Part shown: positions 1 through 8,102 of the stretch, piece after piece
Layout of the letters: each line of letters starts with the position of its first letter
Position numbering within the stretch: position 1 is the first letter of the stretch
Source: Acidobacterium sp.
Lineage (GTDB): Bacteria; Acidobacteriota; Vicinamibacteria; Vicinamibacterales; UBA2999
Assembly: GCA_002737365.1 (NCBI GenBank)
Contig: NSIL01000020.1
Span: forward strand, 1-47,953
Length of the DNA stretch: 47,953 bases
Direction: 5' to 3'
Notes under the pieces: generated by a model
The model's input: the letters and a program-made list of their open reading frames with translations, nothing else
Told to the model about the DNA's origin: nothing
Databases searched by the model: none
Translations under genes and position numbers: made by a program

Positions 1-72
1 TTCGACGTGAAGAACCTGCTGAAGACCGATGCCGAGGTCAGGGCGGCAATGGAACCGAGAAAGACGAACTAA
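1..72 (+). CDS. C-terminal end of an unidentified protein (partial)
   Basis: The frame is open from the first base and ends at TAA (70-72), giving the last 23 residues (FDVKNLLKTDAEVRAAMEPR then KTN). The piece is too short to assign to a family. It converges on the lipoprotein gene at 100-816, and a hairpin at 79-99 lies between the two stop codons. It could be a chance open frame, but the compositional pattern and the position before a convergent hairpin favour a real gene end. Confidence 0.5.
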   Translation, partial: FDVKNLLKTDAEVRAAMEPRKTN

Positions 73-78
73 CCGGAT

Positions 79-103
79 GGACCCCCGTAAAGGGGGGCCC
101 TAC
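79..103. repeat. Hairpin element, copy A (AAA loop, CTAC tail), between convergent genes
   Basis: CCCCC at 82-86 pairs with GGGGG at 92-96 and GG at 79-80 with CC at 98-99, around a GTAAA loop (87-91). The tail CCTAC follows at 99-103. The minus-strand lipoprotein stop codon (CTA at 100-102 on the plus strand) lies in the tail. The same layout with different stem sequence recurs at 30979, 34846 and 43258. It could act as a bidirectional terminator, though no T-tract is visible. Confidence 0.6.
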
Positions 104-816
104 GTGGCCTTTCGAGATTTCACGAACCAGATGGCCGCGGCGAAGGTGAGGGCCGCGGCCACCATCATCATCCCGAACAGGGTCAGCGTGCGGAACAGGA
201 TCGACTCGGTCTGCATCTGCACGGTGAGCTCGAGCGGCGTCCCCTTCTGGCGTTGGACGAACGGCTGCTCCCACACAATGATGTTGCCGCGCTCGATGGT
301 GCGCGACGGCGAGTTGTGGAACTCCACCTTACTGGGCAGGTGCACGCGAATGGCCACCAGCTCGTTGCCTTCCCAGCCGATGTGGCCCACCTCCTTGCCG
401 GCCGAGTCTTGAACGGTCTGGCTGTACTCGAACAGGCCGTCCTTGTCCTGGTAGCGATACTGCGACCAGGCAAACGGCGCCGCGTCACCCAGCTTACGGA
501 TGTCGGCTACGTTGACCCGCAGGTGGACATAGCGCCGGCCATCGCGCCGCGAGGTCGTGACGTTGGCAACCTCGGTCACTGGCGAGGTGTAGATCTCGCG
601 GACGACCTGTCGATCGAGTCGCGCGGCCGGATCCAGCGGCAGGTTCATGCCGCGTAACGCCACCAGCGCCGGCACCGACGCGTTGACATACACACTGGCC
701 GAGCCATCCAGGGCGAGAAAAATCTCTTCCTCGTACTCGTACTTGCGCGCGACGATGCCGCCGCACGCAGTGGACAGCAGGACCGAGACGAGGACCAGGC
801 CAAAAGCAAGGCGCAC
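100..816 (-). CDS. Predicted lipoprotein with C-terminal membrane anchor
   Basis: A 238-residue protein of unknown function. The N-terminus is a type II signal peptide with a lipobox ending in LSTAC, so Cys18 is probably lipidated. The middle is a soluble, probably periplasmic domain rich in beta-type sequence. Residues about 208-230 (FGMMMVAAALTFAAAIWFV) form a hydrophobic helix followed by a basic SRKAT end, so the protein seems anchored at both ends. The start is a GTG only 20 bp from the divergent polA start. A TATTAT hexamer sits 6 nt upstream of this GTG, consistent with a leaderless transcript. I do not recognise the family. Confidence 0.75.
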   Translation of the reverse strand: MRLAFGLVLVSVLLSTACGGIVARKYEYEEEIFLALDGSASVYVNASVPALVALRGMNLPLDPAARLDRQVVREIYTSPVTEVANVTTSRRDGRRYVHLRVNVADIRKLGDAAPFAWSQYRYQDKDGLFEYSQTVQDSAGKEVGHIGWEGNELVAIRVHLPSKVEFHNSPSRTIERGNIIVWEQPFVQRQKGTPLELTVQMQTESILFRTLTLFGMMMVAAALTFAAAIWFVKSRKAT

Positions 817-821
817 TTAGG

Positions 822-830
822 AATAATATA
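822..830. promoter_or_regulatory. Putative bidirectional -10 region between the lipoprotein gene and polA
   Basis: The 20-bp spacer between two divergent GTG starts holds an AT-only run, AATAATATA. Read leftward it gives TATTAT (828-823), 6 nt before the GTG at 816. Read rightward it gives TAATAT (824-829), 7 nt before the GTG at 837. The near-symmetry suggests one shared promoter core driving two leaderless transcripts. This is inference from spacing. Confidence 0.45.
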
Positions 831-836
831 CGGACG

Positions 837-3521
837 GTGCCTCAACCCACGCTCTTCCTGATCGACGGTAGCAACCAGATGTATCGCGCCTACCACGCGA
901 TTCGCGGCTTGACCGGACCCGACGGCAAGTCTACCAATGCCGTCTACGGCTTCATCAACATGCTCCGCAAGCTGATTGCCGATCATCAGCCGGAGTACAT
1001 CGCCGCCTCGTTCGACGTGCGCGGCCAGACCTTCCGCTCGAAGATGTCGGCGGACTACAAGGCCAACCGCGCGCCCATGCCGAGCGACCTGGCCGAACAG
1101 ATTCCGTGGGTGTTCGAGGCGTGCGAAGCACTGGGAGTCCCCATCTTCACGTCCGAGGGGTTTGAGGCGGACGATGTGATTGGGACACTGGCGAGCAAGG
1201 CGGCGGGACATGGCTTGCACGCGGCGATCGTGACGGGCGACAAGGACTTCTTCCAGCTCGTCAACGACGTGATCAAGGTCTATAACCCAAAAGACGAGGG
1301 CACCTGGCTCGACGCCGAGGGCGTGGTGCAGAAGTTTGGCGTGCCGCCGTCGCAGGTGATCGACGTGCTGGCGCTGATGGGCGACTCCAGCGACAACGTC
1401 AAGGGCGTGCCCGGCATTGGCGACAAGGGCGCACGCGAACTGATCGCGCAGTACGGGTCGCTCGATGCGCTGCTGGAGCATGCCGGCGAGATCAAGCAGA
1501 AAAAGTATCGTGAGGGCCTGCTCGAGCACGCCGACGAGGCGCGGCAGAGCAAGGTGCTGGTGACCATCCGCACCGACGTGGAGGTGCCGTTCGACGTCGA
1601 GGCGTTTCGCTATCGTGGTCCCTCGCGCGAGCGCTGTTATGAGTTGTTCTCGCGGCTCGGCTTCCGCACGCTGGTGCCCGAATTCGCGCCGACCGCTTCG
1701 TCGGTGGCGAAGGATTACGCGCTGGTCGGATCCACCGACGAGCTCACCGCGCTGGTCGAGCAACTGCGCGTTGCGAAGCGGTTCAGCATGAAGGTGATCA
1801 CCGACGGCACGGCGCCGGTGCGCGCGACGCTGGTCGGCATTGCCGTTTCCACTGGCCCGGGAAGGGCCCGCTACATCCCGCTTGGCCACGAAGGCTTCGG
1901 CGGCGGCTTCTCGCTGGCCAAATCCGAGGCGCTGGCGCTGCTGGCGCCGGTGCTGATCGATCCAGCCATCGAGAAGATCGGCCACGACATCAAGGCCGAC
2001 CTGATTGTGCTCGGCCGGCACGGGGTCGACCTCAAGAACCCGAAGGCGTTTGACACCATGCTCGCCAGCTATTTGATCGACGCCAACAAGTCGAGCCAAG
2101 AGCTGGAGCCGATTGCACTCGAGCAGCTGGGATACAAGGCGCTGACTGAAGACGAGGTGCGGGGGAAGGGCGCCAAGGCTATTCCGTTCGCGCAGGTGCC
2201 GGTCGATAGCGTGCTGGACTACGCCGGCGAGCGCGCCGACCTGGCGTGGCAACTGGCCGAGCATTTCCGGCCGCGGCTCGAGCGCGATGGCTTGCTGCCG
2301 GTCTACCTGGACCTGGAACTGCCGCTGGTGCCGATCCTGGCCGAGATAGAACGCACCGGCGTGAAGGTCGACGTGCGATCGCTGGCGGCACAATCGACGC
2401 TGCTCGATCGCGAGATGAGCGACCTCGGCCGGCAGATCTTCGAGCTGGCTGGGGGCGAGTTCAACATCAACTCGCCGAAGCAACTGGCGGAGATCCTGTT
2501 CGACAAGCTGCAGTTGCCGGTGCTGAAGCGGACCGGCACGACGCGGACGCCATCGACGGCCGTCGAGGTGCTCGAAGAGCTCGCCGCGCAGCACGACATT
2601 TGCCGGCTGATTCTCGACTGGCGCGGGCTGGCCAAGTTAAAAGGCACCTACATCGACGCGCTGCCAACGCTGGTGAATCCCGAGACCGGGCGCGTCCATA
2701 CGCAGATCAGCCAGGCCGTGGCGGCCACGGGGCGACTGAGCAGCAGCGACCCCAATCTGCAGAACATCCCGATCCGCACCGAGATCGGCCGGCAGATTCG
2801 CGGCGCCTTCATCGCGGAGCCGGGCCACGTGCTGATCTCCGCCGACTACTCGCAAATCGAACTGCGGGTGCTGGCGCACTTGTCAGGCGACGAGACGCTG
2901 ATTGCCGCGTTCGAGCGCGGCGACGACATTCACGATCAGACGGCGGCAAAGGTGTTTGGCGCCGACAGCACCCTCGATCCACACGAACTCAGGCGTCGGG
3001 CCAAGATCGTCAACTACGCCCTGCTCTACGGCAAGACCGCGTTCACGCTGGCCAAGGACATCGGCGTGACGCAGCAGGCGGCGCAGACGTTTATTGATGC
3101 CTACTTCTCGGGCTTCCCGATGGTTCGCGCGTTCATCGACAAGACGCTTGAAGAGGCGCGCGTCAGTGGCTTTGTGCAGACCATCTTCGGTCGCCGCCGG
3201 CCAGTGCCTGAGCTGACCAGCCGCAACGGCATGATCCGCGCGGCGTCGGAGCGCGTCGCCGTCAACATGCCGATCCAGGGCACGGCCGCAGACATCCTCA
3301 AGAAGGCGATGATCGACGTGCACGCGGCGCTGGCGGAGAGTCATCCGCGCGCGAGGATGATTCTCACGGTGCACGACGAGTTGCTGTTTGAATCGCCGAG
3401 GGACGAGGCCGAGGCCGTCGCCGCCATCGTCAAGCAGAAGATGTCGGCCGCGGTCCCGTTGCGGGTGCCGCTCGATGTCGATGTGGGGATTGGCGAGAAC
3501 TGGAAAGAAGCGAAGAGCTAG
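837..3521 (+). CDS. polA: DNA polymerase I, proofreading residues lost
   Basis: An 894-residue family A polymerase for Okazaki fragment maturation and repair synthesis. Residues about 1-290 are the 5'-3' nuclease domain (FLIDGSN, TGDKDFFQLV, LMGDSSDNVKGVPGIG). Residues about 300-490 are the 3'-5' exonuclease fold. Compared with E. coli, Asp355 is Ser317, Glu357 is Lys319 and Asp501 is Arg466; only the Asp424 equivalent (Asp388) remains, so proofreading is probably absent. The polymerase domain is intact: motif A with Asp670 (ADYSQIEL), motif B RRRAKIVNYALLYG with Lys723, and motif C VHDELL with Asp847. The E. coli Phe762 position is Tyr727. The GTG start is close to the divergent lipoprotein start. 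The stop abuts the convergent gene with no spacer. Confidence 0.97.
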   Translation: MPQPTLFLIDGSNQMYRAYHAIRGLTGPDGKSTNAVYGFINMLRKLIADHQPEYIAASFDVRGQTFRSKMSADYKANRAPMPSDLAEQIPWVFEACEALGVPIFTSEGFEADDVIGTLASKAAGHGLHAAIVTGDKDFFQLVNDVIKVYNPKDEGTWLDAEGVVQKFGVPPSQVIDVLALMGDSSDNVKGVPGIGDKGARELIAQYGSLDALLEHAGEIKQKKYREGLLEHADEARQSKVLVTIRTDVEVPFDVEAFRYRGPSRERCYELFSRLGFRTLVPEFAPTASSVAKDYALVGSTDELTALVEQLRVAKRFSMKVITDGTAPVRATLVGIAVSTGPGRARYIPLGHEGFGGGFSLAKSEALALLAPVLIDPAIEKIGHDIKADLIVLGRHGVDLKNPKAFDTMLASYLIDANKSSQELEPIALEQLGYKALTEDEVRGKGAKAIPFAQVPVDSVLDYAGERADLAWQLAEHFRPRLERDGLLPVYLDLELPLVPILAEIERTGVKVDVRSLAAQSTLLDREMSDLGRQIFELAGGEFNINSPKQLAEILFDKLQLPVLKRTGTTRTPSTAVEVLEELAAQHDICRLILDWRGLAKLKGTYIDALPTLVNPETGRVHTQISQAVAATGRLSSSDPNLQNIPIRTEIGRQIRGAFIAEPGHVLISADYSQIELRVLAHLSGDETLIAAFERGDDIHDQTAAKVFGADSTLDPHELRRRAKIVNYALLYGKTAFTLAKDIGVTQQAAQTFIDAYFSGFPMVRAFIDKTLEEARVSGFVQTIFGRRRPVPELTSRNGMIRAASERVAVNMPIQGTAADILKKAMIDVHAALAESHPRARMILTVHDELLFESPRDEAEAVAAIVKQKMSAAVPLRVPLDVDVGIGENWKEAKS

Positions 3522-4346
3522 CTACTTCCAGCGCTCCTTGACCACGGCCCAATCAGCGCGGAGATCGGATTCAGCCTGGGCGCGCCGATCGGGCGCGAGC
3601 AGGCGGACGCGGTCCGGGATAATTCCTTCCAGCATCAACTTGTCGAGATCGGCGCGCAGGGTGGCGGAACGGCCGCTGGCGAGCCGCGCACGCACCCAGC
3701 CGGCGATGGCAGCATCCCAGGCTGCAGCAGGATCGCCGGCACCGCGGGTAGCGACAGCTACCCAGTAACCCGCAGCTGCGGAGCCAGGATTCTTCGCGAG
3801 CTCTTCTGTCATGCGATCGCGCAAGCGGGTGAACGCGCTAATCCGCGCCTCGCGACCCAGGCTGTCGGCGTGGCGTTCGACCGCACTGCCCCACCAATCA
3901 AGCATCGCTTCAGCGGCCACCGGGCCATGAGCGATCGCGCCGTCGAGACCGCTTTCAAAGAGCAACGCGGCCGCACCGTAGTCGTCTTCAAAAAACAACG
4001 CTTCGCCGAGGGCGAGCTGAAAGTCGATGTGGTCGCGGGCATCGAGGTTGGCCACGCGCACGGTGCCAAGGGCGGTGCGAGCCGCCGATAGATCCGCAGG
4101 ATCAGCGCGCTCGCGATAGCGCTCGAGGTGAGCCAGCGCCAGCACGACCGTCGCGGCATCCATGGTGGCCGGCGTCTTCTGGGCCGCAAGAGCAGCTTCG
4201 ATGGCGGGGCCGAATTGCCGCTGATTGAACAGCGCCCGCGCGCGAGCGAGATCCGCCCGTGTCGCCAACACCGAGGTGGAGGCGAGCGCGACGGCCAGGG
4301 CCACCGATAGCGTGAACTTTAATACGGCCACAGACCTGTCCACCAT
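3522..4346 (-). CDS. Secreted helical (TPR-like) protein of unknown function
   Basis: A 274-residue exported protein. I chose the ATG at 4346, which begins directly with a signal peptide (MVDRSVAVLKF then a hydrophobic run ending near ASTSVLATRA), over a TTG 48 bp upstream. The mature part is Ala-rich and helical: ADLARARALFNQRQFGPAIE resembles one TPR helix pair, and similar helices follow, so a repeat scaffold is likely. No catalytic motif is visible. The stop is immediately next to the polA stop. A TCTAAT hexamer lies about 21 nt upstream of the ATG, which would give a short leader. Confidence 0.75.
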   Translation of the reverse strand: MVDRSVAVLKFTLSVALAVALASTSVLATRADLARARALFNQRQFGPAIEAALAAQKTPATMDAATVVLALAHLERYRERADPADLSAARTALGTVRVANLDARDHIDFQLALGEALFFEDDYGAAALLFESGLDGAIAHGPVAAEAMLDWWGSAVERHADSLGREARISAFTRLRDRMTEELAKNPGSAAAGYWVAVATRGAGDPAAAWDAAIAGWVRARLASGRSATLRADLDKLMLEGIIPDRVRLLAPDRRAQAESDLRADWAVVKERWK

Positions 4347-4433
4347 AGCGCGAAAGCGCGACCGTGGATTAGACTCAGATTTACACAGATTCAAGATGGG
4401 TGGCGCGACTAAGATTCGCGGGACTGGTGGCCC

Positions 4434-4922
4434 GTGGCCAAGCTAATTTTCTTCTGCGGCAAGATGGCCGCCGGCAAGTCCACGCTCGCGAATGAGCTGG
4501 CCGTGCGGGAGCAGGCCGTCGTACTGAACCAGGACGGGCTGCTCGAACGCCTCTTCCCCGGCGAGGTCGTTGACGTTGCCAGCTACACCAAGCATGCCGG
4601 CCGATTGAACCGCGCGATCGGGCCGCACGCGGTCGCGCTCCTGACCCTGGGCACCTCCGTCGTCCTCGACTTTCCCGGCAACACGCGGTCGCAACGAGCC
4701 TGGTTTCGGGAACTGTTCGAGGAGGCCGGCGTCGCGCACGAACTGCATTTCATCGACGCGTCGGATGCGTTGTGCAAGCGTCAACTGAAAGAGCGCAGCA
4801 AGGCTCTGCCGCCGGGTACGCCGTGGACATCAGAGGCGGAGTTCGACATGATCATGGCTCACTTTCTGCCGCCAGCCGAGGATGAGCGGTTCAATGTCAT
4901 CCGCCATCACCGCGATGCTTGA
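4434..4922 (+). CDS. P-loop kinase-like ATPase (AAA_33 / zeta-like fold)
   Basis: A 162-residue protein beginning with a P-loop (GKMAAGKST, residues 9-17). The DxD-like segment LNQDGLLERLFPGE and VVLDFPGNTRSQRAW resemble small-molecule or zeta-type kinases, in which the Asp positions the acceptor. HFIDASDALCKRQLKERSK looks like the lid with its Arg/Lys residues. The substrate cannot be read from sequence, and a zeta-toxin role is unsupported because no antitoxin is adjacent. The GTG start is preceded by TAAGAT at 4410-4415. Its 3' end overlaps the start of the DUF2161 gene, so the two are translationally coupled. Confidence 0.8.
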   Translation: MAKLIFFCGKMAAGKSTLANELAVREQAVVLNQDGLLERLFPGEVVDVASYTKHAGRLNRAIGPHAVALLTLGTSVVLDFPGNTRSQRAWFRELFEEAGVAHELHFIDASDALCKRQLKERSKALPPGTPWTSEAEFDMIMAHFLPPAEDERFNVIRHHRDA

Positions 4923-5586
4923 AACGGATCTTTATGCGCCCATCAAGCGCTTCCTCGAGCGGCAAGGCTACGAGGTGAAAGCCGAAATCGGTTCGGCGGA
5001 TGTCGTCGCCGTCCGCGGCAATGAGCCGCCGCTGATCATCGAGACCAAGACCGGGTTCTCGCTGTCGCTGTTTCACCAGGGCACCGAGCGGCAAGCGGTC
5101 ACCGACCTGGTCTACCTGGCCGTGCCCCTCGGCCGCGGCCAGGCCTTCAGGAAGGCGCTGCAGCGGAACCTGAAGCTATGCCGGCTTCTCGGACTCGGCC
5201 TGCTCACGGTGAGCGCGGGCGACCCGCAGGTCCAGGTGCATGCCGACCCCGCTCCCTATCGGCCGCGACCGTCGAAGACAAAGAAGGCCCGGTTGCTTGG
5301 CGAGTTCGCCCGCCGGGTTGGCGACCCGAATGTTGGCGGCGCCACGCGTCAGGGCCTCGTGACCGCCTATCGCCAGGAAGCGATGCGGTGTGCCCAGTTC
5401 CTGTCGGCACACGGCGCCACCAAGGCGGCCCTCGTGGCGAAGGACTGCGGGGTTCCGCATGCCAGACGAATCATGGCAGACAACCACTACGGATGGTTTC
5501 AGCGCCTCGGGACCGGTATTTACGGCCTCACTACGGAATACAATCAAAGGCTGGATGACAGAGCCGGTAATCGTCCCGCGGGCTGA
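4915..5586 (+). CDS. DUF2161 family, PD-(D/E)XK nuclease-like protein
   Basis: A 223-residue protein. I chose the ATG at 4915, because MLETDLYAPIKRFLERQGYE matches the usual family beginning; in-frame ATGs at 4894 and 4882 extend further back into the kinase gene. The nuclease-type core is visible: Asp29 in SADVVAVRG and Glu43-x-Lys45 in IIETKTG, followed by a conserved-looking Gln helix (HQGTERQAVTD). The C-terminal part (CAQFLSAHGATKAALVAKDC, then a YGWFQRLGTGIYGL segment) resembles a winged-helix module. The family is described as a putative phosphodiesterase and the substrate is unknown. The gene overlaps both the kinase gene (8 bp) and pcnB (32 bp). Confidence 0.85.
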   Translation: MLETDLYAPIKRFLERQGYEVKAEIGSADVVAVRGNEPPLIIETKTGFSLSLFHQGTERQAVTDLVYLAVPLGRGQAFRKALQRNLKLCRLLGLGLLTVSAGDPQVQVHADPAPYRPRPSKTKKARLLGEFARRVGDPNVGGATRQGLVTAYRQEAMRCAQFLSAHGATKAALVAKDCGVPHARRIMADNHYGWFQRLGTGIYGLTTEYNQRLDDRAGNRPAG

Positions 5587-7003
5587 GCACCCGATCTCGC
5601 GGCGGGACATCGATGCAGATGCCCTTAAAGTTTTGTACCGCCTGCAGGAATCAGGCTACACGGCCTATCTTGTTGGCGGCAGCGTCCGCGACCTGCTGCT
5701 AAGCCGCCGGCCCAAGGACTTCGACATCGGCACTTCGGCCCATCCCTACCAGGTCAAGAAGCTCTTTCGGAACTGTTGGATCATTGGCCGCCGCTTCCGC
5801 CTGGCCCACGTCCGCTTCGGGATGAAGGCGATTGAGGTCGCGACCTTCCGCAAGAATATCCCGGCCGGCTCAGAAGCCGAGCCTGCCGAGGCGCCGCCCT
5901 CGCCGCACGCCACCGACGCCGCCGACCTGCTGATCAAGCACGACAACACTTTCGGCACCTCTGAAGAAGACGCCTTCCGCCGCGACTTCACCATCAACGC
6001 GCTGTTCTACGACATCGCCAACTTCTCGATCATCGACTATGTCGGCGGCCTGAAGGATCTGAAGGACGGCCTGCTGCGCTGCATCGGCGATCCCAACGAT
6101 CGCTTTCAGGAAGATCCCGTCCGCATGCTCCGCGCCATTGTCATGGCGTCGCGGCTGGGGTTTCGGATCGATGAGCCGGTGATCAAGGCCATCGTGAAGC
6201 ATCGGCAGTTGATGGCCACGGCATCGCCGGCGCGATTGATCGAGGAGTACTACAAGATCCTCCGCTCGGGCGCGGCGGAAGTGACCTTTCGCGCGCTCGT
6301 CGAGCACCGGTTGCTGGAACCGGTGACGCCCGAGATTCAGCGCGGCGCGAAGAACGTGTCGCTGTGGGAAAGCCTGGCGGCGCTCGATGCGTATCGCCGC
6401 AAGTTCGAATCGGCGCCGGCCACGTTGCGCAATCCGATCCTGCTGGGGTCCCTGCTGATCCCGCTGGGGCTGATGCCGAAGCAGTCGCACAGCAAGTTTG
6501 ATGACGCTGTCGACGACGAGGACGCGGGCGGCAACAGTGAGGAGGCGGAGGACGGCGCGGTTGAGGGCGCGTCCAACGACGCGCTTCTACACCAGGCAGC
6601 CAAGGCTCACAAGTCGCGGTTCAAGCGTCCGCCGAAGGAGCCGATTCTCAAGATCGGATCGCTGCCGATCGCGCGTGGCGATACGGAGCGGCTGCGCCAG
6701 ATCCTGTCGCTGCAAGGCCGCATCGCCGACCTTGAGATGTCGCCGAAGGCCAAACGAACGCTGATGCATCGCGGACCGTTTGAAGACTCGCTGACGTGGT
6801 TCGAAATTCACGGCAACGCGCCGACGGTACTTGAACACTGGAAAGGGTTCATCGAGGCGCTGGGCCCCGACGCCCTGCGCCCACCCGCAGCCGAACCGGG
6901 CGCGCCATCGGCCGACGGCCACGCGCCAGGCGAGGGCCGACGCCGCCGTGGCCGGCGCCGCCGTGGCCGGCGCGGCGGTTTTAGCAAACCACCCGAAAGC
7001 TAA
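5555..7003 (+). CDS. pcnB: Poly(A) polymerase I
   Basis: A 482-residue nucleotidyltransferase that adds 3' A-tails to RNA and so promotes decay. The start is the ATG at 5555, within the end of the DUF2161 gene; an in-frame extension upstream is out-of-frame shadow. The N-terminal domain shows GGSVRDLLL (41-49) and the metal-binding pair Asp55-Phe-Asp57. RRFRLAHV (79-86) is the segment that separates poly(A) polymerases from CCA-adding enzymes. EDAFRRDFTINALFYD and DRFQEDPVRMLRAI follow. An acidic insert (about 310-345) and a very basic Arg/Gly tail (RRRRGRRRRGRRGGF) probably bind RNA. The 3' end overlaps the convergent serC gene by 4 bp. Confidence 0.93.
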   Translation: MTEPVIVPRAEHPISRRDIDADALKVLYRLQESGYTAYLVGGSVRDLLLSRRPKDFDIGTSAHPYQVKKLFRNCWIIGRRFRLAHVRFGMKAIEVATFRKNIPAGSEAEPAEAPPSPHATDAADLLIKHDNTFGTSEEDAFRRDFTINALFYDIANFSIIDYVGGLKDLKDGLLRCIGDPNDRFQEDPVRMLRAIVMASRLGFRIDEPVIKAIVKHRQLMATASPARLIEEYYKILRSGAAEVTFRALVEHRLLEPVTPEIQRGAKNVSLWESLAALDAYRRKFESAPATLRNPILLGSLLIPLGLMPKQSHSKFDDAVDDEDAGGNSEEAEDGAVEGASNDALLHQAAKAHKSRFKRPPKEPILKIGSLPIARGDTERLRQILSLQGRIADLEMSPKAKRTLMHRGPFEDSLTWFEIHGNAPTVLEHWKGFIEALGPDALRPPAAEPGAPSADGHAPGEGRRRRGRRRRGRRGGFSKPPES

Positions 7004-8082
7004 CCGTTGTTCTTCTCGAACTCCTGCATGAACGCGACCAGCGCGTCGAGGCCGGCTTCCGGGAACGCGTTGTAGATCGAGGCGCGCATACCACCAACCG
7101 AGCGGTGACCCTTCAGGCCGTCGAGGCCTGCCGCGGTTGATTCCTTCACGAACACCTTTTCGAGGTCCTCGCTCGGCAGGCGGAACGTGATGTTCATGCG
7201 CGACCGGCCGGCCTTGTCAGCGGTGCCGCGGTAGAAGCCGCTGCGGTCGATCTCCGCATACAGTTTGTCGGCCTTGCGCTGGTTGACGGCGTTGATGGCA
7301 TCGAGCCCGCCCTGCGCCAGGCCCCACTTCATCACCAGACCCATCAGGTAAATGCCGAAGCACGGCGGCGTGTTGTACATCGAGCCGTTCTCGGCATGCA
7401 CGGCGTAGTTCAGCATGGTGTGCAGCGACTTCTGCGAACGTGCCAGCAGGTCTTCGCGAATGATCACCAGCGTCACGCCTGACGGCCCCAGGTTCTTCTG
7501 CGCGCCCGCGTAGAGCAGGCCGTACTTCGACACGTCGATCGGACGGCTGAACATATCCGAGGACGTGTCAGCCACCAGCGGCGCATCACCAACAGCCGGC
7601 TCGGACGGCCACTCGGTGCCAAACAGCGTGTTATTGGTGGTCAGGTGGACGTACGCGGCACCGGGCGTGAGCTCGATCTCCTCCGGCTTTGGGAGGCGCG
7701 AGAAATTGTCGCTCTCGGTCGTGGCGGCAATGTTCACGGTGCCGACGCGCTGCGCTTCTTTCACGGCCTTCTGCGCCCAGGCGCCAGTGACGATGTAGTC
7801 GGCGGTGGCGCCGGGGGTGAGCAGGTTGAGCGGCACCATCGAGAACTGCATCGACGCGCCGCCCTGCAGGAACAGCACCTTATAATTCGCCGGCACCTTG
7901 CCGAGGGTGCGCACGTCGGCCTCGGTCCTGGCCAGCATGTCCTCAAAGGTCTTCGAGCGGTGGCTAATCTCGAGCACCGACATGCCGACGCCGGGGAGTT
8001 CAACCAGGTTGCGCTGGGCTTCTTCAAGCACGGGGACCGGCAACACGGCCGGACCAGCGGAAAAATTGAAGATGCGATTCAT
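7000..8082 (-). CDS. serC: Phosphoserine aminotransferase
   Basis: A 360-residue PLP enzyme converting 3-phosphohydroxypyruvate and glutamate to phosphoserine, the second step of serine synthesis. The length is typical. The start MNRIFNFSAGPAVLP is the family signature. The PLP lysine is Lys196 in YAGAQKNLGPSG, and the C-terminal HRSVGGMRASIYNAFP is conserved. An AAGAG stretch a few bases before the ATG may serve as ribosome binding site. The gene is 20 bp downstream of serA, so the order serA-serC gives consecutive steps of one pathway in one transcript. Its last 4 bp overlap the end of pcnB. Confidence 0.97.
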   Translation of the reverse strand: MNRIFNFSAGPAVLPVPVLEEAQRNLVELPGVGMSVLEISHRSKTFEDMLARTEADVRTLGKVPANYKVLFLQGGASMQFSMVPLNLLTPGATADYIVTGAWAQKAVKEAQRVGTVNIAATTESDNFSRLPKPEEIELTPGAAYVHLTTNNTLFGTEWPSEPAVGDAPLVADTSSDMFSRPIDVSKYGLLYAGAQKNLGPSGVTLVIIREDLLARSQKSLHTMLNYAVHAENGSMYNTPPCFGIYLMGLVMKWGLAQGGLDAINAVNQRKADKLYAEIDRSGFYRGTADKAGRSRMNITFRLPSEDLEKVFVKESTAAGLDGLKGHRSVGGMRASIYNAFPEAGLDALVAFMQEFEKNNG

Positions 8083-8102
8083 GGGTTCTCTTGATTCTGC
8101 GG

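Noticed and set aside
645-2594. A 649-codon minus-strand open frame across polA
   Set aside because: It is antisense to a clearly conserved polymerase, has Arg/Gln/His-rich composition typical of a GC-rich shadow frame and no family resemblance.
4434-5586. Zeta-toxin type toxin-antitoxin system
   Set aside because: The kinase resembles the zeta fold only in its P-loop and lid, and no small epsilon-like antitoxin gene is adjacent; the neighbour is a DUF2161 protein.
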